DNA of 44,926 nucleotides from Oribacterium sp. NK2B42. GTDB taxonomy: Bacteria; Bacillota; Clostridia; Lachnospirales; Lachnospiraceae. Positions 32,699 through 41,600 of the stretch are shown piece after piece. The notes beneath the pieces were generated by a model. It was not told where the DNA came from, searched no databases, and saw only the letters and a program-made list of their open reading frames with translations. The stretch spans positions 1-44,926 of the forward strand of contig NZ_AUJX01000036.1 of NCBI RefSeq assembly GCF_000424445.1, read 5' to 3'. Made by a program: the position numbers and the translations under genes. Position 1 is the stretch's first letter, and every line of letters starts with the position of its first letter.

Positions 32699-34303
32699 TT
32701 ATTCTTTTTCTATACCGGTCTTGCTGCGGATCATAAAAAGTACCGCTGCAATGGCTATAGCTCCGACAATAAGCGAAATAACCGCGCTCTTGGTGATTCC
32801 GGCCACAATATATGCCAATGCTGATATAGCTGCTGCAGTGAGTGCATAAGGAAGCTGTGTGTATACGTGATTAATGTGAACACACTGGGCACCGGCACTT
32901 GACATGATGGTAGTATCCGAAATCGGTGAGCAGTGATCTCCGCAAACCGCACCTGCCATACATGCAGACATGGCAATGATCATCATTGTATGATCGATTC
33001 CCTCAAAGCAGGCAACTACGATAGGAATGAGAATACCAAAGGTTCCCCATGAGGTACCTGTTGCAAAACTGAGACCGATTGAAATAAGGAAAATGATGAA
33101 AGGCAGGAAGCTGAGATAGTTTGCAGCTGAATGCTCAACAACCGCTGCCACAAATTCCTTTGCTCCGAGACTGTCTGTCATAGCCTTAAGAGACCATGCA
33201 AAAGTAAGGATCAGTATAGGAGCGATCATTGCCTTAAATCCATCGGGAAGTGAACCCATACAATCATCGAAAGAAAGAACATTTCCGATAAGATAGAACG
33301 CAATTGTGATAACCAGTGCCGAAGAAGAACCGAGAACAAGACCTACCGAAGCATCAGATCCCGCAAAAGCATCAATGAAACCTGTGCCACTGAAAAATCC
33401 GCCGGAATAAATCATTCCGATAACACAGCATACTATGAGTGAAACGATAGGAACCAACATGTTAAGCACATGACCGTCTTCCCTCATATTCTCCTCGGGA
33501 TTTGTTTCCACATCTCTGTCTGTTGTGGTGAAAAGATCATTCTTTTCAATGGCATTGATCTCATGCTTACGCATAGGACCATAATCAACCCTGAACATAA
33601 CCAGCATTATCATCATAACGATAGTAAGAACCGCATAAAAATTGTAAGGGATGGTCTGAAGGAAAAGCTTCATTCCGTTCTCACCCTCAACAAATCCGGA
33701 AACAGCTGCTGCCCATGAAGAGATAGGTGCAATGATACAAACAGGTGCTGCCGTGGCATCGATAAGATATGCAAGCTTTGCACGGCTTACCTTATGTTTA
33801 TCAGTTACAGGACGCATAACAGAGCCTACAGTCAGACAGTTGAAATAGTCATCAATAAAGATAAGGCATCCGAAAGCAATGGTAGCAAGCTGGGCACCCG
33901 CTCTTGTCTTAATCTGACTTGAAGCCCATTTTCCGAAAGCTGCGGAGCCTCCGCTCTTATTCATAAGCTGTACCATAGCTCCAAGTATAACCAGGAAGCA
34001 AAGGATTCCGACATTATAACTGTCAGAAAGAACAGAGATTATACCATCTGAAAAAATATGATTGATGGTTCCCTCAAAATTAAAACCGGAATAAAGTAAC
34101 GCACCCGTCAGTATACCCATGAACAAAGAACTGTAAACTTCCTTAGTTACAAGAGCAAGTCCTATGGCAATGATAGGCGGCAAAAGCGACCAGGCAGTCA
34201 TCTGAACCGTTTCTGCCGTAGTCATAAACCCGGCAATGATCAGGATGAAAACCACCAGACCAAGAGAGCCTATGGTGTAATAGCGCTTGATATTTTGTTT
34301 CAT
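32699..34303 (-). CDS. NhaC-family Na+/H+ antiporter
   Basis: A 534-residue membrane transporter with about 11-12 hydrophobic segments. It matches the NhaC family: LLPPIIAIGLALVTKEVYSSLF at the N terminus, CLIFIDDYFNCLTVGSVMRPV (the conserved IDDYFN), DATAAPVCIIAPISSWAA, TGTSWGTFGILIPIV, and GDHCSPISDTTIMSS. Members exchange protons for sodium, or in some cases take up amino acids or dicarboxylates in sodium-coupled form, so the substrate is not certain. AAGGGGAG precedes the ATG. It is monocistronic, downstream of the ZorAB-like pair but separated by 177 nt. Confidence 0.9.
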   Translation of the reverse strand: MKQNIKRYYTIGSLGLVVFILIIAGFMTTAETVQMTAWSLLPPIIAIGLALVTKEVYSSLFMGILTGALLYSGFNFEGTINHIFSDGIISVLSDSYNVGILCFLVILGAMVQLMNKSGGSAAFGKWASSQIKTRAGAQLATIAFGCLIFIDDYFNCLTVGSVMRPVTDKHKVSRAKLAYLIDATAAPVCIIAPISSWAAAVSGFVEGENGMKLFLQTIPYNFYAVLTIVMMIMLVMFRVDYGPMRKHEINAIEKNDLFTTTDRDVETNPEENMREDGHVLNMLVPIVSLIVCCVIGMIYSGGFFSGTGFIDAFAGSDASVGLVLGSSSALVITIAFYLIGNVLSFDDCMGSLPDGFKAMIAPILILTFAWSLKAMTDSLGAKEFVAAVVEHSAANYLSFLPFIIFLISIGLSFATGTSWGTFGILIPIVVACFEGIDHTMMIIAMSACMAGAVCGDHCSPISDTTIMSSAGAQCVHINHVYTQLPYALTAAAISALAYIVAGITKSAVISLIVGAIAIAAVLFMIRSKTGIEKE

Positions 34304-34480
34304 GTTACTCCCCTTCTTTTTTGATTTAACATTGCTTCAAATTGTCACACAAAGACGGTTCTTTACCGCTTTAACAGATTAATGTGGCAATCCAAAAACT
34401 TAATATCCTATATATTACACTCCAAATATATTTCATTCAATGGTATATATACACATAATTAATAAATATACAGTAACAGT

Positions 34481-35509
34481 TCAGCCGGGTTCATCCGAAG
34501 GTCCCGAAGCTTCGGTTTCTGTCGGCACAGTAGGTCCTGCACTTATGATTTCAGAAGCGGAAGGAGCATTCTCCTGCTCATTCAGAATCTCGATCATCTC
34601 ACGGATCATATCCTCATCCTTCAGGGTGAACAGAAATTCTACTCGCCTTGAAGCCTCACTGTTTTCGGTACCATCCTCATTGTAAACAGGATCCGTATAG
34701 GACTTTCCGTCAGTAGATACAAGCTCTCTCATCTCACTCAGCTGTTTACCGGAAAGAATGGTCGAATTATCTCCAAGACAATATGCGGCCACGGAATATG
34801 CACGCTTAAGTGAAAGATCAAGATTAAAAAGATAATTACCCTTTGTATCCGTATGTCCCTCTATGGAAATAGACGAAACATAATCCCTATACTTATCATT
34901 CAGAAGAATGTTGGCATATCTCGGAAGAAACTCTGCAAGGAATTTCTCACCCGATTCCTTCAGTTCCGATTTGTTATATTCAAAGAGAATGCTTGAATCC
35001 ATGGTGATGGCACCGGTCTTTTCATCAACCTTTATGTTTAAGTTGGAACCGGAAAACTCTTCTTTCAGTTCCTCGATAAGCTCAGACCTTACGCCTATGA
35101 TCCTGTCAAGCTTTGCCTGCTGGGTATTCATGATTTCCTGAAGCTCCGCAAGAAGACGTGACTGCTCGTTCAGCGTCTCTTCCTGGGAGTTAAGCTTACT
35201 CTCCTGTGTAAGCAGAAGCTCCCTCTGAGCAGCAAGCTTTGCCTGCTGCTCTTCCAGCTCTTCCTTTTGGGTAGCCACTACTTTTTTCTGTTCATCCAGT
35301 TCCGATGCCTGAACCACCAGTTCCTTCTCTTTTCCTGCCAGCTGTTCTTCCTTAAGATCAAACTTCATCTGCGAATGAAGGGTCGTAAGGGCAATGATAA
35401 GAACGAAACACAAAAGCAGTCCCGCCATCATATCGGAATACGACAGCCAGTAGGTGGTTTCTCCGTCCTGTTTTACCGGACGATCATTCTTTTTTCTGAC
35501 TTTAAACAT
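34481..35509 (-). CDS. MotB/ZorB-like protein: membrane helix, coiled coil and OmpA domain
   Basis: A 342-residue partner of the MotA-like protein. One N-terminal membrane helix (YWLSYSDMMAGLLLCFVLII) has an aspartate at its start, the position of the proton-carrying aspartate of MotB. Residues 52-140 are a heptad-rich coiled coil with repeated KEEL/QQAKL/QEE blocks. Residues 165-305 form an OmpA-like domain (FEYNKSELKESGEKFL, ISIEGHTDTKGNYLFN, LSLKRAYSVAAYC, ASRRVEFLF). The last 25 residues are Pro/Ser-rich. The start lies 1 nt after the upstream stop, so the pair is coupled. The architecture equals ZorB of Zorya. Confidence 0.85.
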   Translation of the reverse strand: MFKVRKKNDRPVKQDGETTYWLSYSDMMAGLLLCFVLIIALTTLHSQMKFDLKEEQLAGKEKELVVQASELDEQKKVVATQKEELEEQQAKLAAQRELLLTQESKLNSQEETLNEQSRLLAELQEIMNTQQAKLDRIIGVRSELIEELKEEFSGSNLNIKVDEKTGAITMDSSILFEYNKSELKESGEKFLAEFLPRYANILLNDKYRDYVSSISIEGHTDTKGNYLFNLDLSLKRAYSVAAYCLGDNSTILSGKQLSEMRELVSTDGKSYTDPVYNEDGTENSEASRRVEFLFTLKDEDMIREMIEILNEQENAPSASEIISAGPTVPTETEASGPSDEPG

Positions 35510-35510
35510 T

Positions 35511-37082
35511 TTAGTTTCTCCTTACGCCATTGCCTCTCTTTGCTTCTTCAATGGCAAGAGTGAGACCATTCACAGAAGACACAGCCCGTTCAACCGCATC
35601 CTGCATATCTCTGTAACTGTTATTAATGAGCCTCGGAAGCTGATCATTGGCTTTCTTTATCTCAGCTGCCTGATTTACGAGATGTGACTCAACATTTATA
35701 AGATTGTTATCGATAACCTTGAAGGTGTTGTCGATATTCTTCGGCAGCTGGTTAACGGAAAGTCTTATGGCATCAAGCAGCTCCTTCTGGGCATTAAGCT
35801 CCTTCTGGAATACCTTAACGGACTCGTTGAGCATACTTCTGTAGCTTTCAAGGTCTCTAAGGTACTGTCTGTCATCAGCGATAAGCTTCTGGTTTGTGCC
35901 ATTGGATACCCAAAGATCATTCATGCTGCGCTTGATCTCCTGCTGTGTCTCCACAACACTTGCAGTGAAGCCTGCCAGCTGCTCACCGAGAAGCTTGGCC
36001 TCTTCATTTATACGATGAGCAATCTCGCGGGTGCTGCCGGTTTCATCCATTACCTGCCTCATGAGATCTGCATTATTATTCTGAATGTTGTAACACTCGG
36101 ATATGGTATCGGATAATTGCTTAAATGCATCGTTGAGGGATTTATTCATCTCGATGATAAAGGCATTAACAACCGACCTGAGGGCATCACTCTGATTCTG
36201 GGTTGCAATATTGGCAAAATCGGTAATGACTCTGTTCATGCGGTCGAACTGAGGATTCAGAACTCTTGTGAGTTCTTCAGTTATCTTATCTCCGAGGTTC
36301 TCAATGGAACCAAGCTGCTTTTCCTGAAGCTCGATCAGTCTGTTTACGCTGTCAAACTCAGTGTCCGGAAGTACATACTTTCTGTAAGCATTAACAAAAT
36401 CACGGACAGAGGTTTCAGCCTCATCCAGCTTTCTCCTGAAAACATAATTAAAGGTAAGAGAAAATATCATTCCATATATAGATGTATGGAATGCAACCTT
36501 TATACCGTTCATAAGGGGAGCGATACTGTTTGTGATCTCAAGGGTGGATCCGGTATTAAACTCCTGAAGTCCCAGGGAAAGACCGATAAAGGTTCCGAGA
36601 ATTCCGAGGCCCGTCATGGCACCGGCCACCTGATTCAGCTGGTCACGATGCATAACACTGTCGATGATACTATCATTTATAAAATCCTCTATATCACATT
36701 TATAGCTGTGCTCTCTCATCTCATTTATGCGATTGAGTTCAAAGTTATAATCCTGATACAGGTCCTTGAGATGTGCCTCTTCAAAAAGCATTTCCTGGTT
36801 TGCCTTATAGCTGTCAAAAAGAAAAGCATGACTGTTCAGTGCATCATTTTTAATCTTTCCGGTTACACGCTGAAGATCGTGAATGATACGGTTAATAGGT
36901 GTAAATGCCTTCTTATCACAGGCGATGAGAATAATGGCAACAATAAAAAACATGGCACTGTTAACCACTATACTTGACATATCCCTGCCCTGGGCAGAAA
37001 ACAGGTTAAGGTATACACACAATCCCACCATGGCGATAAATACCACAGCCATAATCCATTCATACCATTTTTTTCTCTGCAT
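35511..37082 (-). CDS. MotA/TolQ/ExbB-family, ZorA-like channel protein with long tail
   Basis: A 523-residue membrane protein. Two N-terminal membrane segments (WIMAVVFIAMVGLCVYL; NSAMFFIVAIILIAC) are followed by a cytoplasmic insert, then the MotA/ExbB core: AGAMTGLGILGTFIGLSLGL and PLMNGIKVAFHTSIYGMIFSL. From about residue 245 to the end it is helical and coiled-coil-prone, as in the ZorA tail. MotA-type proteins use proton or sodium flow to turn a motor with a MotB-type partner. GGAGGG precedes the ATG at 37082; the longer frame to 37136 lacks a site. No ZorC, ZorD or ZorE gene adjoins it. Confidence 0.85.
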   Translation of the reverse strand: MQRKKWYEWIMAVVFIAMVGLCVYLNLFSAQGRDMSSIVVNSAMFFIVAIILIACDKKAFTPINRIIHDLQRVTGKIKNDALNSHAFLFDSYKANQEMLFEEAHLKDLYQDYNFELNRINEMREHSYKCDIEDFINDSIIDSVMHRDQLNQVAGAMTGLGILGTFIGLSLGLQEFNTGSTLEITNSIAPLMNGIKVAFHTSIYGMIFSLTFNYVFRRKLDEAETSVRDFVNAYRKYVLPDTEFDSVNRLIELQEKQLGSIENLGDKITEELTRVLNPQFDRMNRVITDFANIATQNQSDALRSVVNAFIIEMNKSLNDAFKQLSDTISECYNIQNNNADLMRQVMDETGSTREIAHRINEEAKLLGEQLAGFTASVVETQQEIKRSMNDLWVSNGTNQKLIADDRQYLRDLESYRSMLNESVKVFQKELNAQKELLDAIRLSVNQLPKNIDNTFKVIDNNLINVESHLVNQAAEIKKANDQLPRLINNSYRDMQDAVERAVSSVNGLTLAIEEAKRGNGVRRN

Positions 37083-37403
37083 GTTTCTTTCCCTCCGATC
37101 AGTTACATATTGTACAGGTGTCATAAATGCATCCACTTATGATACTCAGAACTTTGATACTTTCATATGCCTTTCCTATTCAGGCTATCTGAATAAAATT
37201 ATAGCAATTCTTCTTAAAATTTACCTTAAATTAGGATTAAAAAAGATAATATATTTCGACGGTTTAAATGTCGCCCGGCTTTTACTGACAAAATTGTCAT
37301 TTTATTTTTCCTTATTTATTGTATTAATATTATGAAAAAATGCAGACACTATGTATAATAAGACTTGATTTTGTTAATGAACCAGCGTAACGCGGAGGTA
37401 ATT
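37083..37403. promoter_or_regulatory. Divergent promoter region of the ZorAB-like pair and chromate transporters
   Basis: AT-rich. TATAAT at 37354-37359 could be the -10 element of the chromate transporter pair, with a weak -35 (TTATGA) 18 nt away. TGACAA-AA-TTGTCA (37286-37299) is a 6-2-6 inverted repeat midway between the two genes and a candidate operator. No consensus promoter for the minus-strand pair is obvious. Confidence 0.4.
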
Positions 37404-37973
37404 ATGAAAAATAAAAAAATATCTCTGGTCACTTTATTCGTTGATTTTCTGAAGTTCGGACTGTTCACCTTCGGTGGCGGCTGGAGCATAGTGGCCCAGA
37501 TGCAGAAGCTATACGTGGAGGAACGAAAGCTTATAACGAGTGAGGAGCTCCTTGATATGACCAGTGTGGGACGAAGCCTTCCAGGGACCATGATAGGAAA
37601 CATCGCTATTCTTTTTGGTTACAGTCAGGCCGGAATACCCGGAGCAGTCATCTGCTTATTCGGAATGATATTTCCTCCTTTTCTGGTTCTTCTCATTGTA
37701 GCAAACTTCTATAATGCTTTCCGTACCAACTACTGGATCTCCGCAGCCATGAGCGGCATAAGATCTGCTGTTGTACCCATCATATTTATTGCAGCCCTGA
37801 AAATGGTAAACGGTGCCTTCAAATATCCACCCTGCTACTTTGTGATGGTATTATGTGTCATCCTTTATCTTTTTTTCAATGTCAGCTGTGTATATCTTGT
37901 GATACTTGGCGGCATCGCCGGAATGATCATCAGTGAGATTTATCAGAGAAAGGAGGCCGCAGATCATGAATGA
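37404..37973 (+). CDS. Half-size chromate transporter subunit 1
   Basis: A 189-residue CHR-family membrane protein with about six hydrophobic segments. FLKFGLFTFGGGWSIVAQMQKLYV is the family's N-terminal signature, and VGRSLPGTMIGNIAILFGY the second conserved block. Short CHR proteins work as a pair in opposite orientations and export chromate, or act as sulfate-related anion carriers. The ATG at 37404 has GGAGG 5 nt upstream, better than the 13-codon-longer frame. It overlaps the second subunit by 8 nt (ATG inside the end of the first), so the two are coupled and not one frameshifted gene. Confidence 0.9.
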   Translation: MKNKKISLVTLFVDFLKFGLFTFGGGWSIVAQMQKLYVEERKLITSEELLDMTSVGRSLPGTMIGNIAILFGYSQAGIPGAVICLFGMIFPPFLVLLIVANFYNAFRTNYWISAAMSGIRSAVVPIIFIAALKMVNGAFKYPPCYFVMVLCVILYLFFNVSCVYLVILGGIAGMIISEIYQRKEAADHE

Positions 37974-38520
37974 GGCATTAACCTGTCTGCAGCTTTACTG
38001 GAGTTTTTTAAAAATCGGTTTCACCAGCTTCGGCGGATTATCCATGATCCCCCTCATCACCAGTGAGATGCTGGCGCATGGATGGCTTAACAGTTCCGAA
38101 ATCTCGGATATAGTTGCCATTGCCGAAATGACTCCGGGGCCTCTCGGACTTAACTGTGCAACCTTCGCAGGTCTTAAAGGAGGCGGTTATCCGGGAGCCA
38201 TATTCGCAAACCTTGGTGTCATAACCCCCTCACTGACTCTTTGTCTTGTAGGAGCAGTTTTCTTTGAAAAATTCAAAAATTCAAAGATAATGCATAAGAT
38301 CCTTATAGGTGTCCGTCCCGCATGTATCGCCATGGTTATCGGTGTCCTTTTCACACTGTCCCAGACAAACTATATGTCGGAGGGAAGCATTTCCATGGTA
38401 GCCATAGTCATAAGCATCTTAGACATTATACTTTTGAAATTCGCAAATCTCGGAATACCCACTGTGATCATCATCAGTGCAGTGATAGGAATAGTGGTTT
38501 ACGGTGTTCTGAAATTATGA
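37966..38520 (+). CDS. Half-size chromate transporter subunit 2
   Basis: A 184-residue second CHR-family half. FLKIGFTSFGGLSMIPLITSEML parallels the first subunit, and VAIAEMTPGPLGLNCATFAGLKGGGYPGA is the family's TPGP block. It starts with AGGAGG 9 nt upstream of the ATG inside the end of subunit 1. Together they form one functional unit. No chromate or sulfate regulator gene adjoins them; a two-subunit carrier of an unknown oxyanion is the safest reading. A complex inverted-repeat element begins 19 nt past the stop. Confidence 0.9.
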   Translation: MNEALTCLQLYWSFLKIGFTSFGGLSMIPLITSEMLAHGWLNSSEISDIVAIAEMTPGPLGLNCATFAGLKGGGYPGAIFANLGVITPSLTLCLVGAVFFEKFKNSKIMHKILIGVRPACIAMVIGVLFTLSQTNYMSEGSISMVAIVISILDIILLKFANLGIPTVIIISAVIGIVVYGVLKL

Positions 38521-38538
38521 TCCTACTATAGAGCAAAG

Positions 38539-38645
38539 GGGGTTTCTGATATAGAAAGGATCCTTCCGGATCCTTATAAAGCACTTAAAGTGGCTCCCCG
38601 GATCAATGGTCCGGACAGTGCTCTTCTTCCTATATCAGAAACCCC
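38539..38645. repeat. 107-nt multibranched inverted-repeat element
   Basis: GGGGTTTCTGATATAG (38539-38554) pairs perfectly over 16 bp with 38630-38645. Inside are AAGGATCC-TTCC-GGATCCTT (38556-38575) and an AGCACT/AGTGCT stem (38580-38585 with 38617-38622) that encloses CCGGA/TCCGG (38597-38601 with 38610-38614). The whole folds into a three-way junction between converging genes. TTTTAT follows on the plus strand, so it may end the chromate operon, but a plain terminator would not need the two internal arms. Alternatives are a small non-autonomous mobile element or a structured RNA. Confidence 0.75.
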
Positions 38646-38663
38646 TGTTTTATACTCCGGTGA

Positions 38664-41600
38664 TCACTTCATCATGATATTCAATCTGAAGGATATCAGT
38701 TTTGAAGCAGTCTTTATCAGGCTTGCAGTCTCTTCTATCCTGCTGAGTTCGTAGTTTTCTATACACAGAAGTCCTATCTCTTCTTCTCCCCTTAAGATGG
38801 GAACTCCAGTCATATTTCTCACATTGATATACCGAAGCTTTTCATATATCTCAGGATACAGATCCCTTATCATTTCCACATCGAATCTTATGATGTTTCC
38901 ATATTCGATCAGATTCTCACGACAATGCCTGTTAAAATCCTTATCGACATCACTGAATTTGTAATCATTGGGCTTTATACCCTTTGAGCAGTACTGGAAT
39001 TCGGTTTTATACTCATCGCCTTCCTTCAGTATGATATAAACTCTGGAGGCATAGAAGAACTTCGCAAGCTCCTCAAGGGCTTTATCAATGACTGTCCTGT
39101 GGCCTTCGGTCCCGGAAAGAATGTTTGCAAGCTTAACAAGGGAAACATTTCTCTTGTTTTCCTTCTGCTTTTCCACCTCTTTATTGTAGCTTTCATTAAT
39201 GTCTATCATCGTGAGGATAAAGGTTCCCTCCTCATGTCCCTGAACCATGCGATAGGCAACCCATGCCTTACCCAAAGCACTGTACTTCCTTCCGTTTATG
39301 ATCTTCCCGTGGACTGCCGCCTGATAACCTTCGAATATCCATGTGGAGTCAGCATTGAAAAAAGTATCCCTGAATCGTTTGCCGATTATCTCTCTCTGGC
39401 TCTTGCCCACCTTCCCACAGAATTTATTATTGGCAAATATAAATTCAAAGTCTACAGGATGAAGGCTCTGATTATCGAGAATTATCTTTCCTACGATATA
39501 ATCCACCGGGAAATCCGTATAGGGATCAGGGATATATATACCCTTGTGATCCTCGGTCTTCACGGCCCCGGTATCTCTTACTGACACATTTGCATTCTGT
39601 AATCTGGCTACATTAAGAGCCTTATTCTTCTTGATAAGTGCGTTATTATGAACCCTGAAGGCCATAAAGTATGATGCGTTTTCAAGCAATGTCTTTACGT
39701 ATTCTTCATCCTCCTCCTTATAATTGTCAACACCGATGAAACCAAGAAGCTTTCCGTCAAAAAAGAACGGAACCTCTATTACATTCCTGATACCCTGGCT
39801 TATCATATAAATGGCTCTGGAAGGATTGATGTATTTATATCTCTCAAGGTCGGTTAAAACAATGCCGGTTCCGGGTTTTATCTCCTCGTTTTCAGAGGCA
39901 TATTCCACCAGAGACATATTCTGCCATTTATCGATGACCGGTCTCACGTTCTGGGCACACCACTCAAAGGTATTGCTGATACCTTCATCCGTACACTCCA
40001 TGATATACAGACGGTCAATTTCTATATTTTCTTTAATAATACTGATGGCGCCGTTCATGGCTCTTTCATAATCATCATCTCCGCTTAGCACCCTTGCTAT
40101 GCGGAGGCTGATGTCTTCGAGCTTATGATTCCTGTTAACCTCATGCTTTTCCCTGCTCATCTCCGGCTCATCCTGTATGAGATCATGAGATATACTTTCG
40201 GAGACTGACTCAGCCTTATTCTTTTTATCTTCATCAGAATTCAATATCACAAGTGAGCAAATGCCTAGATGGGAAGACGGAGCCGCTATGAAATTAATCC
40301 AGCGCCTAAGGGCATGGCTGTATGCCCTGTCATATATATATTCTCCGAGGGATGCCCGGAAAGCCACATTTATCCAGTTCTCACTCCGGTTATCATCATA
40401 TACACTTGTATAGGTATGCCCTACAAGTTCTGAGGCTCTCTTTCCCGTAGCCTCACAATATTTATTGTTTACATAGATATACTCAAAATCCAGAGCAGTT
40501 TTTTTATCCTCACTGAGCAAAGGCTTTAAAACCACATAGGAAATGGGCATACTGTCAAAGTATTCATTTTTATCTTGAGATGCCGTATTCCCGGCATTCT
40601 TCTTGCTCAGTCTCGTGATGAGATCTTTTCTACCCCCTTCTATGACCTCATGGGTGTTTGAACACTCAGAACCGTTGATAAGCCCGAATTTACCCTCCAC
40701 TCTGATCTCTTTTCCATCGATCTCTCTCAAGGTGCCCACATATCTCTTCCAAAGCTCTGCTCTCCTGATGATCTCCTCCTTTGACGCATTTCTCCTGCAT
40801 ACGCCAAAGCAGCAGCCATATAAACGGGAAATCAAAGCCGCATGGCCAAAACATGAAGTTATGTATTTTGCAACAACCCTGATCAGTTTTTCGGCAACTT
40901 CCCTTCCGTAATCCTCCCTGATATTTTCAAATTCCGAAACCTCCAGTACAGCATAGGTAAAATCCTCTCCGTTAGTCTGCAGATTATCCATCAGCTGAGC
41001 CAGTGTCACCATCTGCCCAAAGCTGTTCATAAGGCCGGTAACATTATCCATCTGGCTCTGAATGGACCGATCGGATTCCATATCCTGATTGATATCAATA
41101 AAATAGCCCATGAGCCCCACGATCTCCCCATTGTTATAAACAGGGAATTTGCTTGCGGCTATATAATGAGTTACACCATTAATAACATTCTGCCCTACGG
41201 CATTACGGATGATCTCACCTTTCAGAAGCACTCTCTCTTCATCAGTCATGAAGGGTGTATCATCTATATGCCAGCCTACCTCTTCATCTGTCTTTCCAAG
41301 TACAGCATCCCTGGATTCAAATCCGTAGAACCTAAGGAAGGCATCTGAAACTCCGACAAACCTTCTGTTCTTATCCTTCCAGAAGCAGCATAGATCCGAG
41401 TTCCTCCTAAAGGCATCCATAAGAGCCTCACCTGAGATCTGCGAGGTTCTTGTGGTGATATCTGTAACCGAGCCATATACCTCAGCTTCATGTTCAATGG
41501 ATGAAGGTCTCACACAGGCAATGGCTTTTCTCTCTTCCGCACCGTAAATAAGGACGATCATAAATTCCGTCCACACATAATTTCCATTCGGTTTTTTGAC

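Noticed and set aside
34481-37082. A complete Zorya defence system
   Set aside because: Only the ZorA- and ZorB-like genes are present; no ZorC, ZorD or ZorE candidate is within several kilobases on either side.
37404-38520. One full-length chromate transporter broken by a frameshift
   Set aside because: Each half has its own ribosome site and start, and each begins with the family's N-terminal signature, as in genuine two-subunit CHR carriers.
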